From a virus: a stretch of DNA of 32,126 nt. The position numbers and the translations under genes were made by a program. Location of the stretch: positions 1 to 32,126 of the IMG/VR virus record IMGVR_UViG_3300010391_000011; one strand, given 5' to 3'. Shown in pieces: positions 17,911 through 27,080 of the stretch (the first letter of the stretch is position 1; each line of letters begins with the position of its first letter). The notes below the pieces were generated by a model. That model was given only the letters and a program-made list of their open reading frames with translations, did no database searches and was not told where the DNA came from.

Positions 17911-19919
17911 TTGGCACAAAGATTACAGACCCCACGACAGGACTCCCCCTTGAGCAATACACCAAACTTGCCAAGAGTAATTATTCTCCACCGCCGGAAG
18001 TTATGAAACTCTTTGCTCAAGTGCAAAGGGACTACGAGACAGCTTGGGGTTTGCAACACCGCTCATTCGATGAGTTTGATGGTGTGTCTCTATTGCAACG
18101 AGCACGGCTTGACCAACAAACATTCGCCGCTTATGTCGGGGCTGAATTTTTGCCTAAACATAAACGCTGGCGCTGGCGGGGACGGAAGAACACGGCACGG
18201 AATAAACTGATTGGTATTCTCGCTCACATCATTGCTGGTATGCTTTACCCTTATGTGAACGCCAAGAACGAGGAAAACGAAGAGGATAAAGACAGTGCCA
18301 AGGTGATGAGGATTCTTGTCGAGGAACATTTGCGGAAAGCTAACTATGAATTAAAGTTTCTATTCCTTGCTCTCTCGGCTCTAGTCAATCCAGCGGTGAT
18401 CGTTGAGGTTGAATACCTGCAAGCCATGCAGAAGATTAAGGAACAGCTAGGCAATGGCGAAGTGAAGATAACGGAAGCGGTGGATGAATTACTATCTGGC
18501 CTCAACTTAAATGTCTTGCCGATTGATGAGTTTCTACCAGCCGACTTCTACACTCCCGATGTCCAACGGCAACCAAACAACATTCGTGTCCGGCGTATCC
18601 CCTACGATCTCGCCCGCAAGATTCACTCTAATAAATGGTTTTATAACGAGAAAGATTTGTTCGATTTCGTGGAGGCGGGTAAGACTAAAATACTTTTAAC
18701 TGGCCAAGAGGGGCAGACCTTACACGATGTAGATTGGACAGAAGCCGACTCTAACTATGTGCAGGAAATATCTATCTGGTATAAAGATGAAGATTTAGAA
18801 TTGTGCTGGGTCGGTGGGGTGGGAATGTTTAACTACAAAAATCCTTATAACACCAACCCATTCAAACATCGTCGGTTTACTTTAATCGGTAAGGAATGGA
18901 AGTCTATCCCCGTCTACCCTTTCGCTAAAAGCTATTTTGAGCCGATTGATCCGACTGGCAGATTCTTCTATGGTAAATCAGGGGCCTTCAAAGAATATTG
19001 GGACGCTCTCTCTCAAGATAAAATGCACCAGTTGGCTCATGATGGCACTTATCTTGACGTAATTAAACCCATATTCCTCTCTGGGGTAGCCAAAGCCGAT
19101 AGCACTGTTCTTGTACCGGGGGCAACGATTGGTATGCCTGCTGGGGCCACGATGACTCCTTACCAACTCGGCCCTAATCTCGCGGCGGCTCTCAATATGA
19201 TGAATGTCCAAAAAGAAGACATGAGCGAGAGCACGCAGGATAAGATTATGTCCGGTGGATTAGAAAAAGGTGTTACCGCTTATGCCACCTCCAAAGCTGA
19301 ACAAAACGCCCGGGTCTTTCTTGGAGTGTTTGGGATTTTCATTGCTGACCTAATTAAGCAAGTGGGTGAATTGACGATGGATTGCGTGATTCGCTACGCG
19401 ACTGTCGGTGAATTAAACACCTTAGTCCCCGAAGCATTGGCGATGAAGTATCAAACTTTTCTCGCTAAAGGTAAGGACCGAGGCAAGGAAATAACGAATA
19501 AAGTTATTTTCACCGATAAATATATGGGACGGGAAATGACCGAGGAGCAGAAGGAAGACATCGAATGGGACTTGTACGACAAAACTGACGGCACTGACCA
19601 AAGAATCTTTATGGTGAATCCCTATCAATTTGCTCGTCATACTTACACCCTCTACATTGACTCGGATCAGATTGTCCGCAAATCTGCAGGACTAGACCGA
19701 GAAGAGAAAGTATTAGCGTTTAACATGCTGACCGATCCGCGAGTCGCACCTTTCGTTGATCAGAAGGAAGTGGTTGACGAGTTTGTCATCGAGGAGTTTA
19801 CAAATGACGCGGAGCGTTTTCGCCGAAAGGGCAACCCAGACGAGATGATGAACTCGGTAATGAGTGGTACAATGGGGGCGGGTGGAGCCCGAGTCGAACC
19901 ACCTAAGGTATTAGCTTAA
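17907..19919 (+). CDS. Portal (head-tail connector) protein
   Basis: 670 residues, GTG start at 17907 overlapping the preceding stop. Size and position between terL and the scaffold/capsid genes fit a portal. Visible features: an N-terminal GTKITDPTTGLPL segment, a basic patch (RWRWRGRKNTARNKLI, about 88-103), a helical ALSALVNPAVIVEVEY stretch and a DALSQDKMHQLAH stem-like region. A long Thr/Ser-Gln helix (TQDKIMSGGLEKGVTAYATS) follows. The dodecameric ring is the vertex through which DNA passes. The sequence is divergent, so the call rests on context plus size, like large podovirus portals. Confidence 0.75.
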   Translation: MIGTKITDPTTGLPLEQYTKLAKSNYSPPPEVMKLFAQVQRDYETAWGLQHRSFDEFDGVSLLQRARLDQQTFAAYVGAEFLPKHKRWRWRGRKNTARNKLIGILAHIIAGMLYPYVNAKNEENEEDKDSAKVMRILVEEHLRKANYELKFLFLALSALVNPAVIVEVEYLQAMQKIKEQLGNGEVKITEAVDELLSGLNLNVLPIDEFLPADFYTPDVQRQPNNIRVRRIPYDLARKIHSNKWFYNEKDLFDFVEAGKTKILLTGQEGQTLHDVDWTEADSNYVQEISIWYKDEDLELCWVGGVGMFNYKNPYNTNPFKHRRFTLIGKEWKSIPVYPFAKSYFEPIDPTGRFFYGKSGAFKEYWDALSQDKMHQLAHDGTYLDVIKPIFLSGVAKADSTVLVPGATIGMPAGATMTPYQLGPNLAAALNMMNVQKEDMSESTQDKIMSGGLEKGVTAYATSKAEQNARVFLGVFGIFIADLIKQVGELTMDCVIRYATVGELNTLVPEALAMKYQTFLAKGKDRGKEITNKVIFTDKYMGREMTEEQKEDIEWDLYDKTDGTDQRIFMVNPYQFARHTYTLYIDSDQIVRKSAGLDREEKVLAFNMLTDPRVAPFVDQKEVVDEFVIEEFTNDAERFRRKGNPDEMMNSVMSGTMGAGGARVEPPKVLA

Positions 19920-19929
19920 TAAATAATAT

Positions 19930-20205
19930 ATGGAACAATTTTCATGGGTAATGGACAAAGCGAAGTTCGAGGCCGCTGTGACTTTTTGTGGAGCGAATGC
20001 CACCGAAGCTCAAATTAAAGCTGACTATGTGAAAAGAGCGGGTTTGGTTCGTGGAGCAGATAAGGATGATTGGAAGAAGGGTGTCGGAGAAGAAGTGAAT
20101 GATTCTAAAGACTTGTCGGTAAAAGAATTGAGAGCGTTGGCTGAAGAAAAAGGAATTGATTATACTGGCTTGAATAAGGCCGAATTGATTGAAGCACTAA
20201 AATAG
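19930..20205 (+). CDS. Small protein with a SAP/HeH-like C-terminus
   Basis: 91 residues. The last 35 (SVKELRALAEEKGIDYTGLN and the following KAELIEAL) have the helix-extended loop-helix signature of SAP/HeH or Rho-N-like domains, which bind nucleic acids and are frequent in small phage head proteins. The first 55 are helical and acidic. Between portal and scaffold-like gene; a head-completion or DNA-binding role is plausible. Confidence 0.65.
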   Translation: MEQFSWVMDKAKFEAAVTFCGANATEAQIKADYVKRAGLVRGADKDDWKKGVGEEVNDSKDLSVKELRALAEEKGIDYTGLNKAELIEALK

Positions 20206-20208
20206 AAG

Positions 20209-20604
20209 ATGAGTTTTGCTGTCAAACTATGCTTATGGTTGTTGAAACGAGCCGATCTTTCGTTAGAGGATCGTAATAAGTTATCCACAGCCATACTCGA
20301 TAGTTTGCAGGCCTTGCCTTTAAGGGATATAATCAGCGTTGATGAGACTGGTTCGCTCCTCGTCAATGGCCGTTCGGTGGGAATTGATGAAGCAAGACTA
20401 CTGCGCGAAGGCGCGAGAACCTTGCTAAACTCACCTACTCGTAAAGTTATCCGCGATCAAGTGGCTTTCCAAGCAATTACGCTTGGAGTCCACAAGGTTG
20501 AAAAACCAGAGCAGATGTTCTTTGCGCGAGCGGCGATCTGGTGGAGCCAAAACGAAGAGAACTTACTCAAAGTTTTGGCGGGCGAACAGGAAACTGCCCT
20601 TTAG
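20209..20604 (+). CDS. Conserved-looking virion-operon protein, unknown function
   Basis: 131 residues. Helical start (LCLWLLKRADLSLEDRNKLS), a middle DETGSLLVNGRSVGIDEARL and a C-terminal FFARAAIWWSQNEENLLKVL. The Trp-rich helix suggests a protein contact. Not recognised. Confidence 0.6.
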   Translation: MSFAVKLCLWLLKRADLSLEDRNKLSTAILDSLQALPLRDIISVDETGSLLVNGRSVGIDEARLLREGARTLLNSPTRKVIRDQVAFQAITLGVHKVEKPEQMFFARAAIWWSQNEENLLKVLAGEQETAL

Positions 20605-20671
20605 CAGTATTTATAAACGGGAACCCGACCCTTAGAGGGATCAGGTAACTAAAACCTTAATTTAGATTTAT

Positions 20672-21310
20672 ATGACGAAAGAACAACTCGCGGAATTAGA
20701 AGCTTCAACCGCGGAAGCCAAGACAAAGGCCCAAGAGAACCCCGACGATCAAGAGTTGCAAAAAGCAGTTCAAGACGCGGAGACGAAACTCAATGAGGCC
20801 AAAGCTCTTTCACAAATTCCAAAGAAAAAGGAACATACTCCTTTGGAGAGGGCTTTATATGCTCGGAAGAAAATCGATGAGCAGATAGCAACTCTTCAGG
20901 GTGATGATCTTGATGAGGAGGAAGACGATGATGCCCCAGTTACGGTTGGTATGCTCAAACAACGCGACGCGGAGAAAGCTCAAAAAACCGCTTTGACTCT
21001 CGCGGACAGCATTGAGGATGAACACGAACGCGATTTGGTAAAACATCATCTTTCTACCACCATCAAACCATCAGGAAACGCTGAACAGGATTTGAAAAAT
21101 GCTCGGGCCATCGTCAATAGCGTGAAGAACGCGCAAATTGCCGAAGAAGCGGCGCGTAAAGCGAATCCCAAAGCGCATGGCTCACCTTCTGGCGCACCGG
21201 GGAAAATGGGAGACCCATTTGAACCGACACCAGAGGAAGCTGCCATGATGAGACCGCCGTTTTCACTATCGCAAGCCGAAGTGATTGCGGCACGACCAAA
21301 AGCCCAATAA
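20672..21310 (+). CDS. Probable scaffolding protein
   Basis: 212 residues. Very helical and charged, with acidic clusters (DDLDEEEDDDAP), coiled-coil-like Ala/Glu/Lys segments in the first 60 residues and a Pro/Gly-rich hinge (KANPKAHGSPSGAPGKMGD). Low-complexity, helix-rich proteins just upstream of the decoration and capsid genes are usually scaffolds that shape the procapsid and then leave. No sequence family is claimed. Confidence 0.6.
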   Translation: MTKEQLAELEASTAEAKTKAQENPDDQELQKAVQDAETKLNEAKALSQIPKKKEHTPLERALYARKKIDEQIATLQGDDLDEEEDDDAPVTVGMLKQRDAEKAQKTALTLADSIEDEHERDLVKHHLSTTIKPSGNAEQDLKNARAIVNSVKNAQIAEEAARKANPKAHGSPSGAPGKMGDPFEPTPEEAAMMRPPFSLSQAEVIAARPKAQ

Positions 21311-21365
21311 TCTTTTTCATAAAGGAATTGTGTGAGGGTGATTATAAAAATTAACCCTTACTATT

Positions 21366-21869
21366 ATGCGTGGAGACTTTAGAGTTCACTACCCAGATAG
21401 TCCCGCTTTCTCCCAAAAGTGGAATATCCCATCTGGTGTAGCAGGTTCAGTTAAAATGGGTGAGCCAACGAAAGCCGTTGACGCGGCCGCGGCTTCTCCC
21501 TATTTGGGAACAGTAGCCATTATGGTAGATGGCGATGGCAATACTTCGCAGAGATTCACTGGTATTGCTAAAGCAGATTCCAATGACACTGTAGCGGCGG
21601 CTGGAACCGTCCAGCTTTTTCTACCATTACCCGGTATCTTGTATAAGGGAAAGGTAAAAACTTCCACTACGGCTGACACTCAAGCGGAAGTAGACGCTCT
21701 TCGTGGTAAACGAGTGTTGTTTGACTTGACTTCAACAACTTGGTCGATTGACGCAGCCGCCTCTGACGCGGTAGCCAATAATGTAATTATTGTGGATGGC
21801 GACTACTTAACCAATGAAGTGATTTTTGCGGTTAAGGCCTCCTTCCTCAGCTTCATTATTTCGGCTTAA
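21366..21869 (+). CDS. Probable capsid decoration or stabilising protein
   Basis: 167 residues, beta-rich and low in charge: TVAIMVDGDGNTSQRFTGIA, LFLPLPGILYKGKVKTST and NEVIFAVKASFLSFIISA. Immediately upstream of the major capsid gene, where decoration proteins commonly lie. The first residues (RGDFRVHYPDSPAF) are charged and may be flexible. Family not proven. Confidence 0.55.
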   Translation: MRGDFRVHYPDSPAFSQKWNIPSGVAGSVKMGEPTKAVDAAAASPYLGTVAIMVDGDGNTSQRFTGIAKADSNDTVAAAGTVQLFLPLPGILYKGKVKTSTTADTQAEVDALRGKRVLFDLTSTTWSIDAAASDAVANNVIIVDGDYLTNEVIFAVKASFLSFIISA

Positions 21870-21894
21870 TTACTAGCTTAATCAATACTGAAAT

Positions 21895-22830
21895 ATGGAT
21901 TATTCAACAAGTCCCAATTTAGAGCTGGTAAAAACAGCTTTAGATAAGATTCGGGCGCAAGAGTCTTTGGCCTATGCCCGCACGGGTAAAGCCGAAGCCA
22001 CTGATCCGGTAGTCTTTACCCAAGACACCGCGAATAACGCGGCGGTCATCACAACTGTCATTGGCGGCGGTGGCTACTTCGAGAAGCGATTAGATGATCT
22101 TGGTCAGAACAAGAGAGCGAATGTAAAATCTCCGACTCCCAAGACGACCCTGATTGCCACCTTCAACAAGAATGTGCCAGTGAGCAAGAACTTTATGGCC
22201 GACCAGCAACAGTCTGCTGTCGCCAAGAGTATCAAGCAACAGACTCGTACTTGGTTGGCTTCTCGAGATCGCAATGCTTTCAATGTGTATGCTAACGGCT
22301 TCGGCACGCAAGATACGATTGATGGCGTTGATTTGTTCTCCAATTCTCATGTGAACGAGAATAACGACACGGTTGATAACTTGGAAACTGGAGCTTTTGC
22401 TGACGCAACTCTAAATACGGCAATCGTTCGGCTTCGTAATCAACTAGCTCAAACTGGTGTCAAGGTGGGGTATGAGGTTGACTTCTTGCTCACTCCAAAC
22501 CAACTTCATAAAACAGGAATGGAAGTAGCGAAGTCGGTTTTGCGAGCAGGTACGGGTAATAACGATCTTAACTATTACTCGGAACTCTACCCGGGGATGA
22601 AAGTGGTTTATAGTGCGTTCTTGGATGACACCTCAACGACCGCTTGGTTCATCGGTTCGGCTGGTCATGGCGTTGTGCGTTTTGAACGAGAAGCATTTAG
22701 CTCTGAATTTGTTGATTGGAAAATCAGCGCAGCAGCTGGTGGCCCAGATGCTTATTCGTACCTTATGCGTGCTCGGGAAGAAGTGGATAGCATCGAGTAT
22801 TCCGGTTTAGTCGGGAATACGGGAGTTTAA
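21895..22830 (+). CDS. Major capsid protein (HK97-fold)
   Basis: 311 residues. Features usual for HK97-fold coat proteins: a helical N-arm (NLELVKTALDKIRAQESLAY), GGGGYFEKRLDDLGQNKR, a spine helix region (LRNQLAQTGVKVGYEVDFLL), and the C-terminal VVYSAFLDDTSTTAWFIGSA with VRFEREAFSSEF. Located directly after the scaffold-like and decoration-like genes. Several hundred copies would build the icosahedral head. Confidence 0.85.
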   Translation: MDYSTSPNLELVKTALDKIRAQESLAYARTGKAEATDPVVFTQDTANNAAVITTVIGGGGYFEKRLDDLGQNKRANVKSPTPKTTLIATFNKNVPVSKNFMADQQQSAVAKSIKQQTRTWLASRDRNAFNVYANGFGTQDTIDGVDLFSNSHVNENNDTVDNLETGAFADATLNTAIVRLRNQLAQTGVKVGYEVDFLLTPNQLHKTGMEVAKSVLRAGTGNNDLNYYSELYPGMKVVYSAFLDDTSTTAWFIGSAGHGVVRFEREAFSSEFVDWKISAAAGGPDAYSYLMRAREEVDSIEYSGLVGNTGV

Positions 22831-22854
22831 TTATCAGCGTAATCGTAACCAACC

Positions 22855-23451
22855 ATGAACAATAAATTAAGTATCGGAATTGGAGTGGTTGCGTTGATTT
22901 TAGCAATCTCTTCGTTCTTTGTTACCAAAACCATAGTTAGGGAAGTCACCAGTTTAGCTGGAATTACCAACTATGACAGTTTGACTTTAGGTGAGAATTT
23001 GATTGTCGGAGGAACGGCGGCCATTACTGGCGCGACGACCCAAACTGGCACCTTAACCGTGGATGGCGGATTACTGAAAAGCAAGACCATCGCCACGTCG
23101 TCAACAGCGACCACGCAGACACTGGTGCAAGCAGACCTGTTGAATTACAACACGGTTCTGTTTAACCCCGGCACAATATCAATTGCCATGACGCTTCCGG
23201 CGACCTCCACCCTGACCACCCTCGTTCCAACGGCGGGTGATATGGCAGAGCAATGCTGGTATAACGCCACCTCAAGCACTGCTTCGGTGGGGCAAATTGT
23301 TTGGGCGGCAGGAACGGGCATTGACTTAATGGCCTCCTCAACCCCGAACAGTATTACCCAACGGCCGGGACAGTGGGGTTGCTTCACGTTTGTGCGGCAA
23401 ACCGATACCGATATTTCCGCTCTCTACTCCGACTTCCAGAACGCAGATTAG
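22855..23451 (+). CDS. Signal-anchored virion-operon protein, Ser/Thr-rich
   Basis: 198 residues. A hydrophobic N-terminal helix (LSIGIGVVALILAISSFFV) would act as a signal or anchor. The rest is Thr/Ser/Ala-rich and beta-like (TGATTQTGTLTVDGGL), with two Cys near the end (QCWYN, WGCFTF). The stop TAG at 23449 is the first codon of a 15-bp tandem repeat. Coat, fibre or head-surface protein. Confidence 0.6.
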   Translation: MNNKLSIGIGVVALILAISSFFVTKTIVREVTSLAGITNYDSLTLGENLIVGGTAAITGATTQTGTLTVDGGLLKSKTIATSSTATTQTLVQADLLNYNTVLFNPGTISIAMTLPATSTLTTLVPTAGDMAEQCWYNATSSTASVGQIVWAAGTGIDLMASSTPNSITQRPGQWGCFTFVRQTDTDISALYSDFQNAD

Positions 23452-23523
23452 TAATTCTCCTTCTAGTAATTCTCCTTCTAGTAATTCTCCTTCTAGTAAT
23501 TCTCCTTCTAGTAATTCTCCTTC
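23449..23523 (+). repeat. 15-bp tandem repeat, five perfect copies
   Basis: TAGTAATTCTCCTTC five times. In the frame of the upstream gene each unit starts with TAG TAA; in the +1 frame it reads SNSPS. Each unit has CTCCTT, which resembles the anti-SD. Confidence 0.95.
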
Positions 23524-23582
23524 GCTTCTACTTGTGATAGAGGTGAAGATAGGATTATTAGCAAATAACCAATAACTTAATA

Positions 23583-23969
23583 ATGAAACCAATCCATTAT
23601 TTTTTAGGAATATGTTTAATTGGGATCGCTTTGGTGTTGTGGAATACGCCCAAACCAAATGATTCTTTTAGTGGTATTTCAAGTAATACCTGCACAGCGA
23701 CAACGACAGCGTGGACAGTGGGGCCCGGTAATTCCATCGAGGTCTTGCCGATAAGGTATAATCGGTTAGCGTTTTCTCTTTCCAACACGAATAACGCCGC
23801 TAATCTGTTCTACCGCCTTGATGATGTTGCCGCTACGATTACTAATGGCATCCCCCTAGTTGCTTCAACCACCGTTTCTTATGATGAAACTTATCCGGTT
23901 AGAGGAACAGTTGAGGTTAGGGGATCGGTGGCTTCCAGTACGATTATAGTTACAGAGTGTATATACTGA
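23583..23969 (+). CDS. Signal-anchored protein, beta-rich
   Basis: 128 residues. N-terminal anchor (YFLGICLIGIALVLWNT), followed by a small beta-domain (NRLAFSLSNTNNAANLFYRL, VRGTVEVRGSVASSTIIVTE) like a short immunoglobulin- or carbohydrate-binding-type module. Two Cys may form a disulfide. The second anchored gene in tandem after the capsid gene. Role unknown. Confidence 0.55.
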   Translation: MKPIHYFLGICLIGIALVLWNTPKPNDSFSGISSNTCTATTTAWTVGPGNSIEVLPIRYNRLAFSLSNTNNAANLFYRLDDVAATITNGIPLVASTTVSYDETYPVRGTVEVRGSVASSTIIVTECIY

Positions 23970-23970
23970 T

Positions 23971-25131
23971 ATGCGAACCATTGGCGAACTTAAAGACTCG
24001 CTCGCTGGACTGCTTCAAGGAACAAACTTAGACCACGTTACTGGACTTAATGAAGCAATCGAGCGTGCCGCTAGAACCCTAGCTCAACAGGTGGATATTC
24101 CCGAGGCCTCTGGCCGGCAGGCGGTAACCTTATACGATGGCGTGTTTGACTATGCCGCTCCGACCACAATTTTCGGCGGTTCTCTCGTAGATTTTCGCCC
24201 TCAAGGCAACTCACGAAACCAACTGGACTATGTTTATAAACAACCCGTGGCGCAGTTTGACCGCACTAAACACTTATTGCCCAATGGTGTAGCGGTAACT
24301 TTCGAATGGAGTAAGGGGGTAGGCCGTATGCGCGTGGCTTCCACTAAACCCTCGGCACGCACAATCATTGATTCGATGAATGACAAAGACGACTGGACGG
24401 CCGGTGGGTCAATGGGAACGATTGTCGAGGACGAGACAGTCTATTTTGACGCTAAACCTTCTCTCCGCTTCACTTTAACTGGAGCTTCAACAGGTACTTT
24501 AACCCAAACCCTTGATAACTCTTTAGATATTGACACTTATGAGGATGTGTGTGTTGGTTTCTTGGCCATTCGCACGCCCTCGGCTTCCAATCTTACTTCA
24601 ATTGCCCTACGGATTGGTTCAAGTGCTAGTGCTTATGATGAAGTATCTGACACGGATGGTTTCTTAGGCGCGTGGGTAGCCAACGACTGGCTTCTGATCG
24701 CTTTCGACTTCTCCGGCGCGACTTCTACCGGCACACCTGACTGGAATGCGATTGACTATGTGCAAGTAAGGATCGCGCACGGGGCGACTTTAACTAATTT
24801 CTATGTTGGTGGGTTGTGGCTCGCTCTACCCTCGCCTCACGAGGTGCTATTCCAATCTGCTGCTATTTTCAATGAAGACGGGACACTCTCGAACAACATC
24901 ACTGACGATAACACCGAGATTATCTTGAGCGACGCGGCTTATACCCTCTTTGAGTACGAATCGGCGATTGCTGTTTCCGAACAAAACAACAAAGGTAAAC
25001 CAACCACCAATTCCGCAAGTTACCGAGCAAAATTACATGGTTCCGGTAATGATTTAGGTTTATACACTCTGTATCGAGGAGACAATCCGTCGCAAGAAGT
25101 GCGAGAGGTTGGCAACTGGTATGATGATTAA
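23971..25131 (+). CDS. Podovirus-like tail tube/connector protein with inserted beta-domain
   Basis: 386 residues. The N-terminus (RTIGELKDSLAGLLQGTNLD, then EAIERAARTLAQQVDIPEA) resembles T7 gp11-type tail tubular or head-closure proteins. Residues about 130-290 form a beta-sandwich-like region (SMNDKDDWTAGGSMGTIVED and FYVGGLWLALPS) that looks like an inserted carbohydrate-binding or jelly-roll module. The end has ILSDAAYTLFEYESAIAVSE. The insert may bind a surface glycan. Confidence 0.6.
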   Translation: MRTIGELKDSLAGLLQGTNLDHVTGLNEAIERAARTLAQQVDIPEASGRQAVTLYDGVFDYAAPTTIFGGSLVDFRPQGNSRNQLDYVYKQPVAQFDRTKHLLPNGVAVTFEWSKGVGRMRVASTKPSARTIIDSMNDKDDWTAGGSMGTIVEDETVYFDAKPSLRFTLTGASTGTLTQTLDNSLDIDTYEDVCVGFLAIRTPSASNLTSIALRIGSSASAYDEVSDTDGFLGAWVANDWLLIAFDFSGATSTGTPDWNAIDYVQVRIAHGATLTNFYVGGLWLALPSPHEVLFQSAAIFNEDGTLSNNITDDNTEIILSDAAYTLFEYESAIAVSEQNNKGKPTTNSASYRAKLHGSGNDLGLYTLYRGDNPSQEVREVGNWYDD

Positions 25132-25133
25132 AT

Positions 25134-27056
25134 ATGGATGAAAACTTTGACTTTGATCTAGTAGAAGAGTTTGGCGGATATAACTCCGCTAGGGATAAAA
25201 CCACCCTTAATAAAGCGTTTCTCATTCGTGGTTCCAAGAATGTCATCAAAAAAGTCTCCGGCACCATTGCTTCTCGTTGTGGTTTGAAAAGACGAGGAAG
25301 TGCTGACAGTACCGACGCGGGGGTAAAATCATCTTATGAATGGGAAACATCCAAGGGTTTCACCAGACCCTTGCGTATCGCCAACGGAAAGCTGGAAGTG
25401 GAATCGGATATAGTGACGGCTGATACTTTTGTCTGGTATGAACTCTTTGCCACGGCTGATCTCGTTACTTCTTTGGCCTCGACCCTAACTCGCTGGGTGT
25501 TCGATACTTGGTGGCATCCCGATGAAAAGAAGGATCGATTGATTGCAGTCAGGGGCGACGATAAAATTTTTCATTGGTCGGGTGGTCTGGCTCTGATTAG
25601 TTCCGGTGCGGCGGCGACGATCACCAAACAAGGAACGGAAACTTGGGCCGAAGGGGGCTTTGCCACTCAAACGGCTGGTGAAAAGAAAATTGTGATTGCC
25701 GGTGTCGAGTACACTTACACCGGTGGAGAAACGACAACTATTCTGACTGGTGTGACCCCCGACGCTTCGGGTTTAGTTTCCGGTCAAGTGGCAATTCAAG
25801 CAGTGATCGTCTCGGACAATGAACCGATCGATGGTTTCAAACTAGACTTTATAAAAGTAAGTGGGAATCAAATACTGGCTGGTTCCTATTCCTCTCGTAG
25901 CTTGTATCTCTCGGCTGATGTGGTCGGTGATGCCATCTTTGATTTTGAAAATGCGGGCTCTCACGTACCGGGTGATCCCGATCTGGCTATACTAGATGAT
26001 CTTGGCAAGGGGATAGGATCAAAAGACGGGCAGTTTTATGTTTTTGGTGGGACATCAAGTCTTTATGTCATCACCCCCAATTCGCCCGTGCCGGTCAATT
26101 TCACCGATCCGGTTGACAGTGGTGCTAGATACGTTATTACCAAGGTAGAAAAAAAGGTTTTGCCCGGTCTTAATGCCGCTCTCGGACATGAGTTTATCGG
26201 GAACTTCGGTGATGATCTGGTCTGGCTCGATCAAAAGAACCAACTCCGATCACTCGGTTCGGTTCTCAATGTTAGTAATCCCCGCCCGACTCTCTTGTCT
26301 TTGCCGGTGAAAACAGAACTATCCGAAGAGGACTTTACTGGCGGACATCTCCGAGTCATCGACGATACGATTCATATTACCGCTCCGAATAATACTCGGG
26401 ACTGGGAGTATACGATCAGAGAGAGTTTGAATGATAACGGCGAGGTTGTGTCGGAAAGAATCTGGCAACCGCCACAGGTGAGGGGAATACAGAGATTTGC
26501 GGTGATTGATGGCGTAATCTATGGCCACTCCAATGTTCAACCTCAACTCTATCAAGTTTATGATACGGCCCAATGGTTTGACGATAATCCTTCTAATGAA
26601 CCCATCCCTTATAACTGCACGGCTCGGTTTGCTTATCGGCAACTCCCTCAACGCTACAAAATGCATAGCTTTGATAAATACTACGTGGAGGGCTATATGA
26701 CCAATGGCGTGGAACTTTTAATCAATCTCTACTTTGAATACCAAGGTGGAGAAGCGATCCAAATGCGGACGGTCAATGATAATACAAACCCTGCCAAGTT
26801 TTGGACTGGCACGCCTTATCCCTCTTTGGGCGATTCGCCTCTTGGGGATAACCCCCTTGGAGATGGTATTCTCCCAGAAGGTGGCGAACAAGAGCAAGTA
26901 CCGAAGTTTAGAAAAATAGTGAATGTAACGCCCGTGAATGTGTTTGAACACACTGTCGAACTTTACACCGTGTTGGCTGATTCGCGGTGGGAGATATTGG
27001 CACTGGGGCCGTCAATAGTAGAAACAGACGAAATACCCAGTTTTATCAGTGGGTAA
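25134..27056 (+). CDS. Tail protein, beta-propeller-like
   Basis: 640 residues. Pattern of a phage tail protein of the tail tubular B/stabiliser type: KNVIKKVSGTIASRCGLKRR near the start, then repeating blades (WWHPDEKKDRLIAVRGDDKI, QFYVFGGTSSLYVITPNS, GDDLVWLDQKNQLRSLGS). The FDEFGGxNxA-type opening (VEEFGGYNSARDKTTL) also fits. Located after the tube protein as in podoviruses. The C-terminus has PSLGDSPLGDNPLGDG, a short repeat. Confidence 0.6.
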   Translation: MDENFDFDLVEEFGGYNSARDKTTLNKAFLIRGSKNVIKKVSGTIASRCGLKRRGSADSTDAGVKSSYEWETSKGFTRPLRIANGKLEVESDIVTADTFVWYELFATADLVTSLASTLTRWVFDTWWHPDEKKDRLIAVRGDDKIFHWSGGLALISSGAAATITKQGTETWAEGGFATQTAGEKKIVIAGVEYTYTGGETTTILTGVTPDASGLVSGQVAIQAVIVSDNEPIDGFKLDFIKVSGNQILAGSYSSRSLYLSADVVGDAIFDFENAGSHVPGDPDLAILDDLGKGIGSKDGQFYVFGGTSSLYVITPNSPVPVNFTDPVDSGARYVITKVEKKVLPGLNAALGHEFIGNFGDDLVWLDQKNQLRSLGSVLNVSNPRPTLLSLPVKTELSEEDFTGGHLRVIDDTIHITAPNNTRDWEYTIRESLNDNGEVVSERIWQPPQVRGIQRFAVIDGVIYGHSNVQPQLYQVYDTAQWFDDNPSNEPIPYNCTARFAYRQLPQRYKMHSFDKYYVEGYMTNGVELLINLYFEYQGGEAIQMRTVNDNTNPAKFWTGTPYPSLGDSPLGDNPLGDGILPEGGEQEQVPKFRKIVNVTPVNVFEHTVELYTVLADSRWEILALGPSIVETDEIPSFISG

Positions 27057-27062
27057 TTATTA

Positions 27063-27071
27063 TGGTATAAT
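27063..27071 (+). promoter_or_regulatory. Extended -10 promoter of the glycine-rich fibre gene
   Basis: TGGTATAAT with a perfect -10 at 27066-27071, nine bases before ATG 27081, so the transcript has almost no leader. Confidence 0.5.
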
Positions 27072-27080
27072 TTATTTAAT

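Noticed and set aside
23390-23575. 61-residue frame through the tandem repeat as its own gene
   Set aside because: It overlaps the end of the 22855 gene and consists largely of repeat; kept only as a possible frameshift extension.
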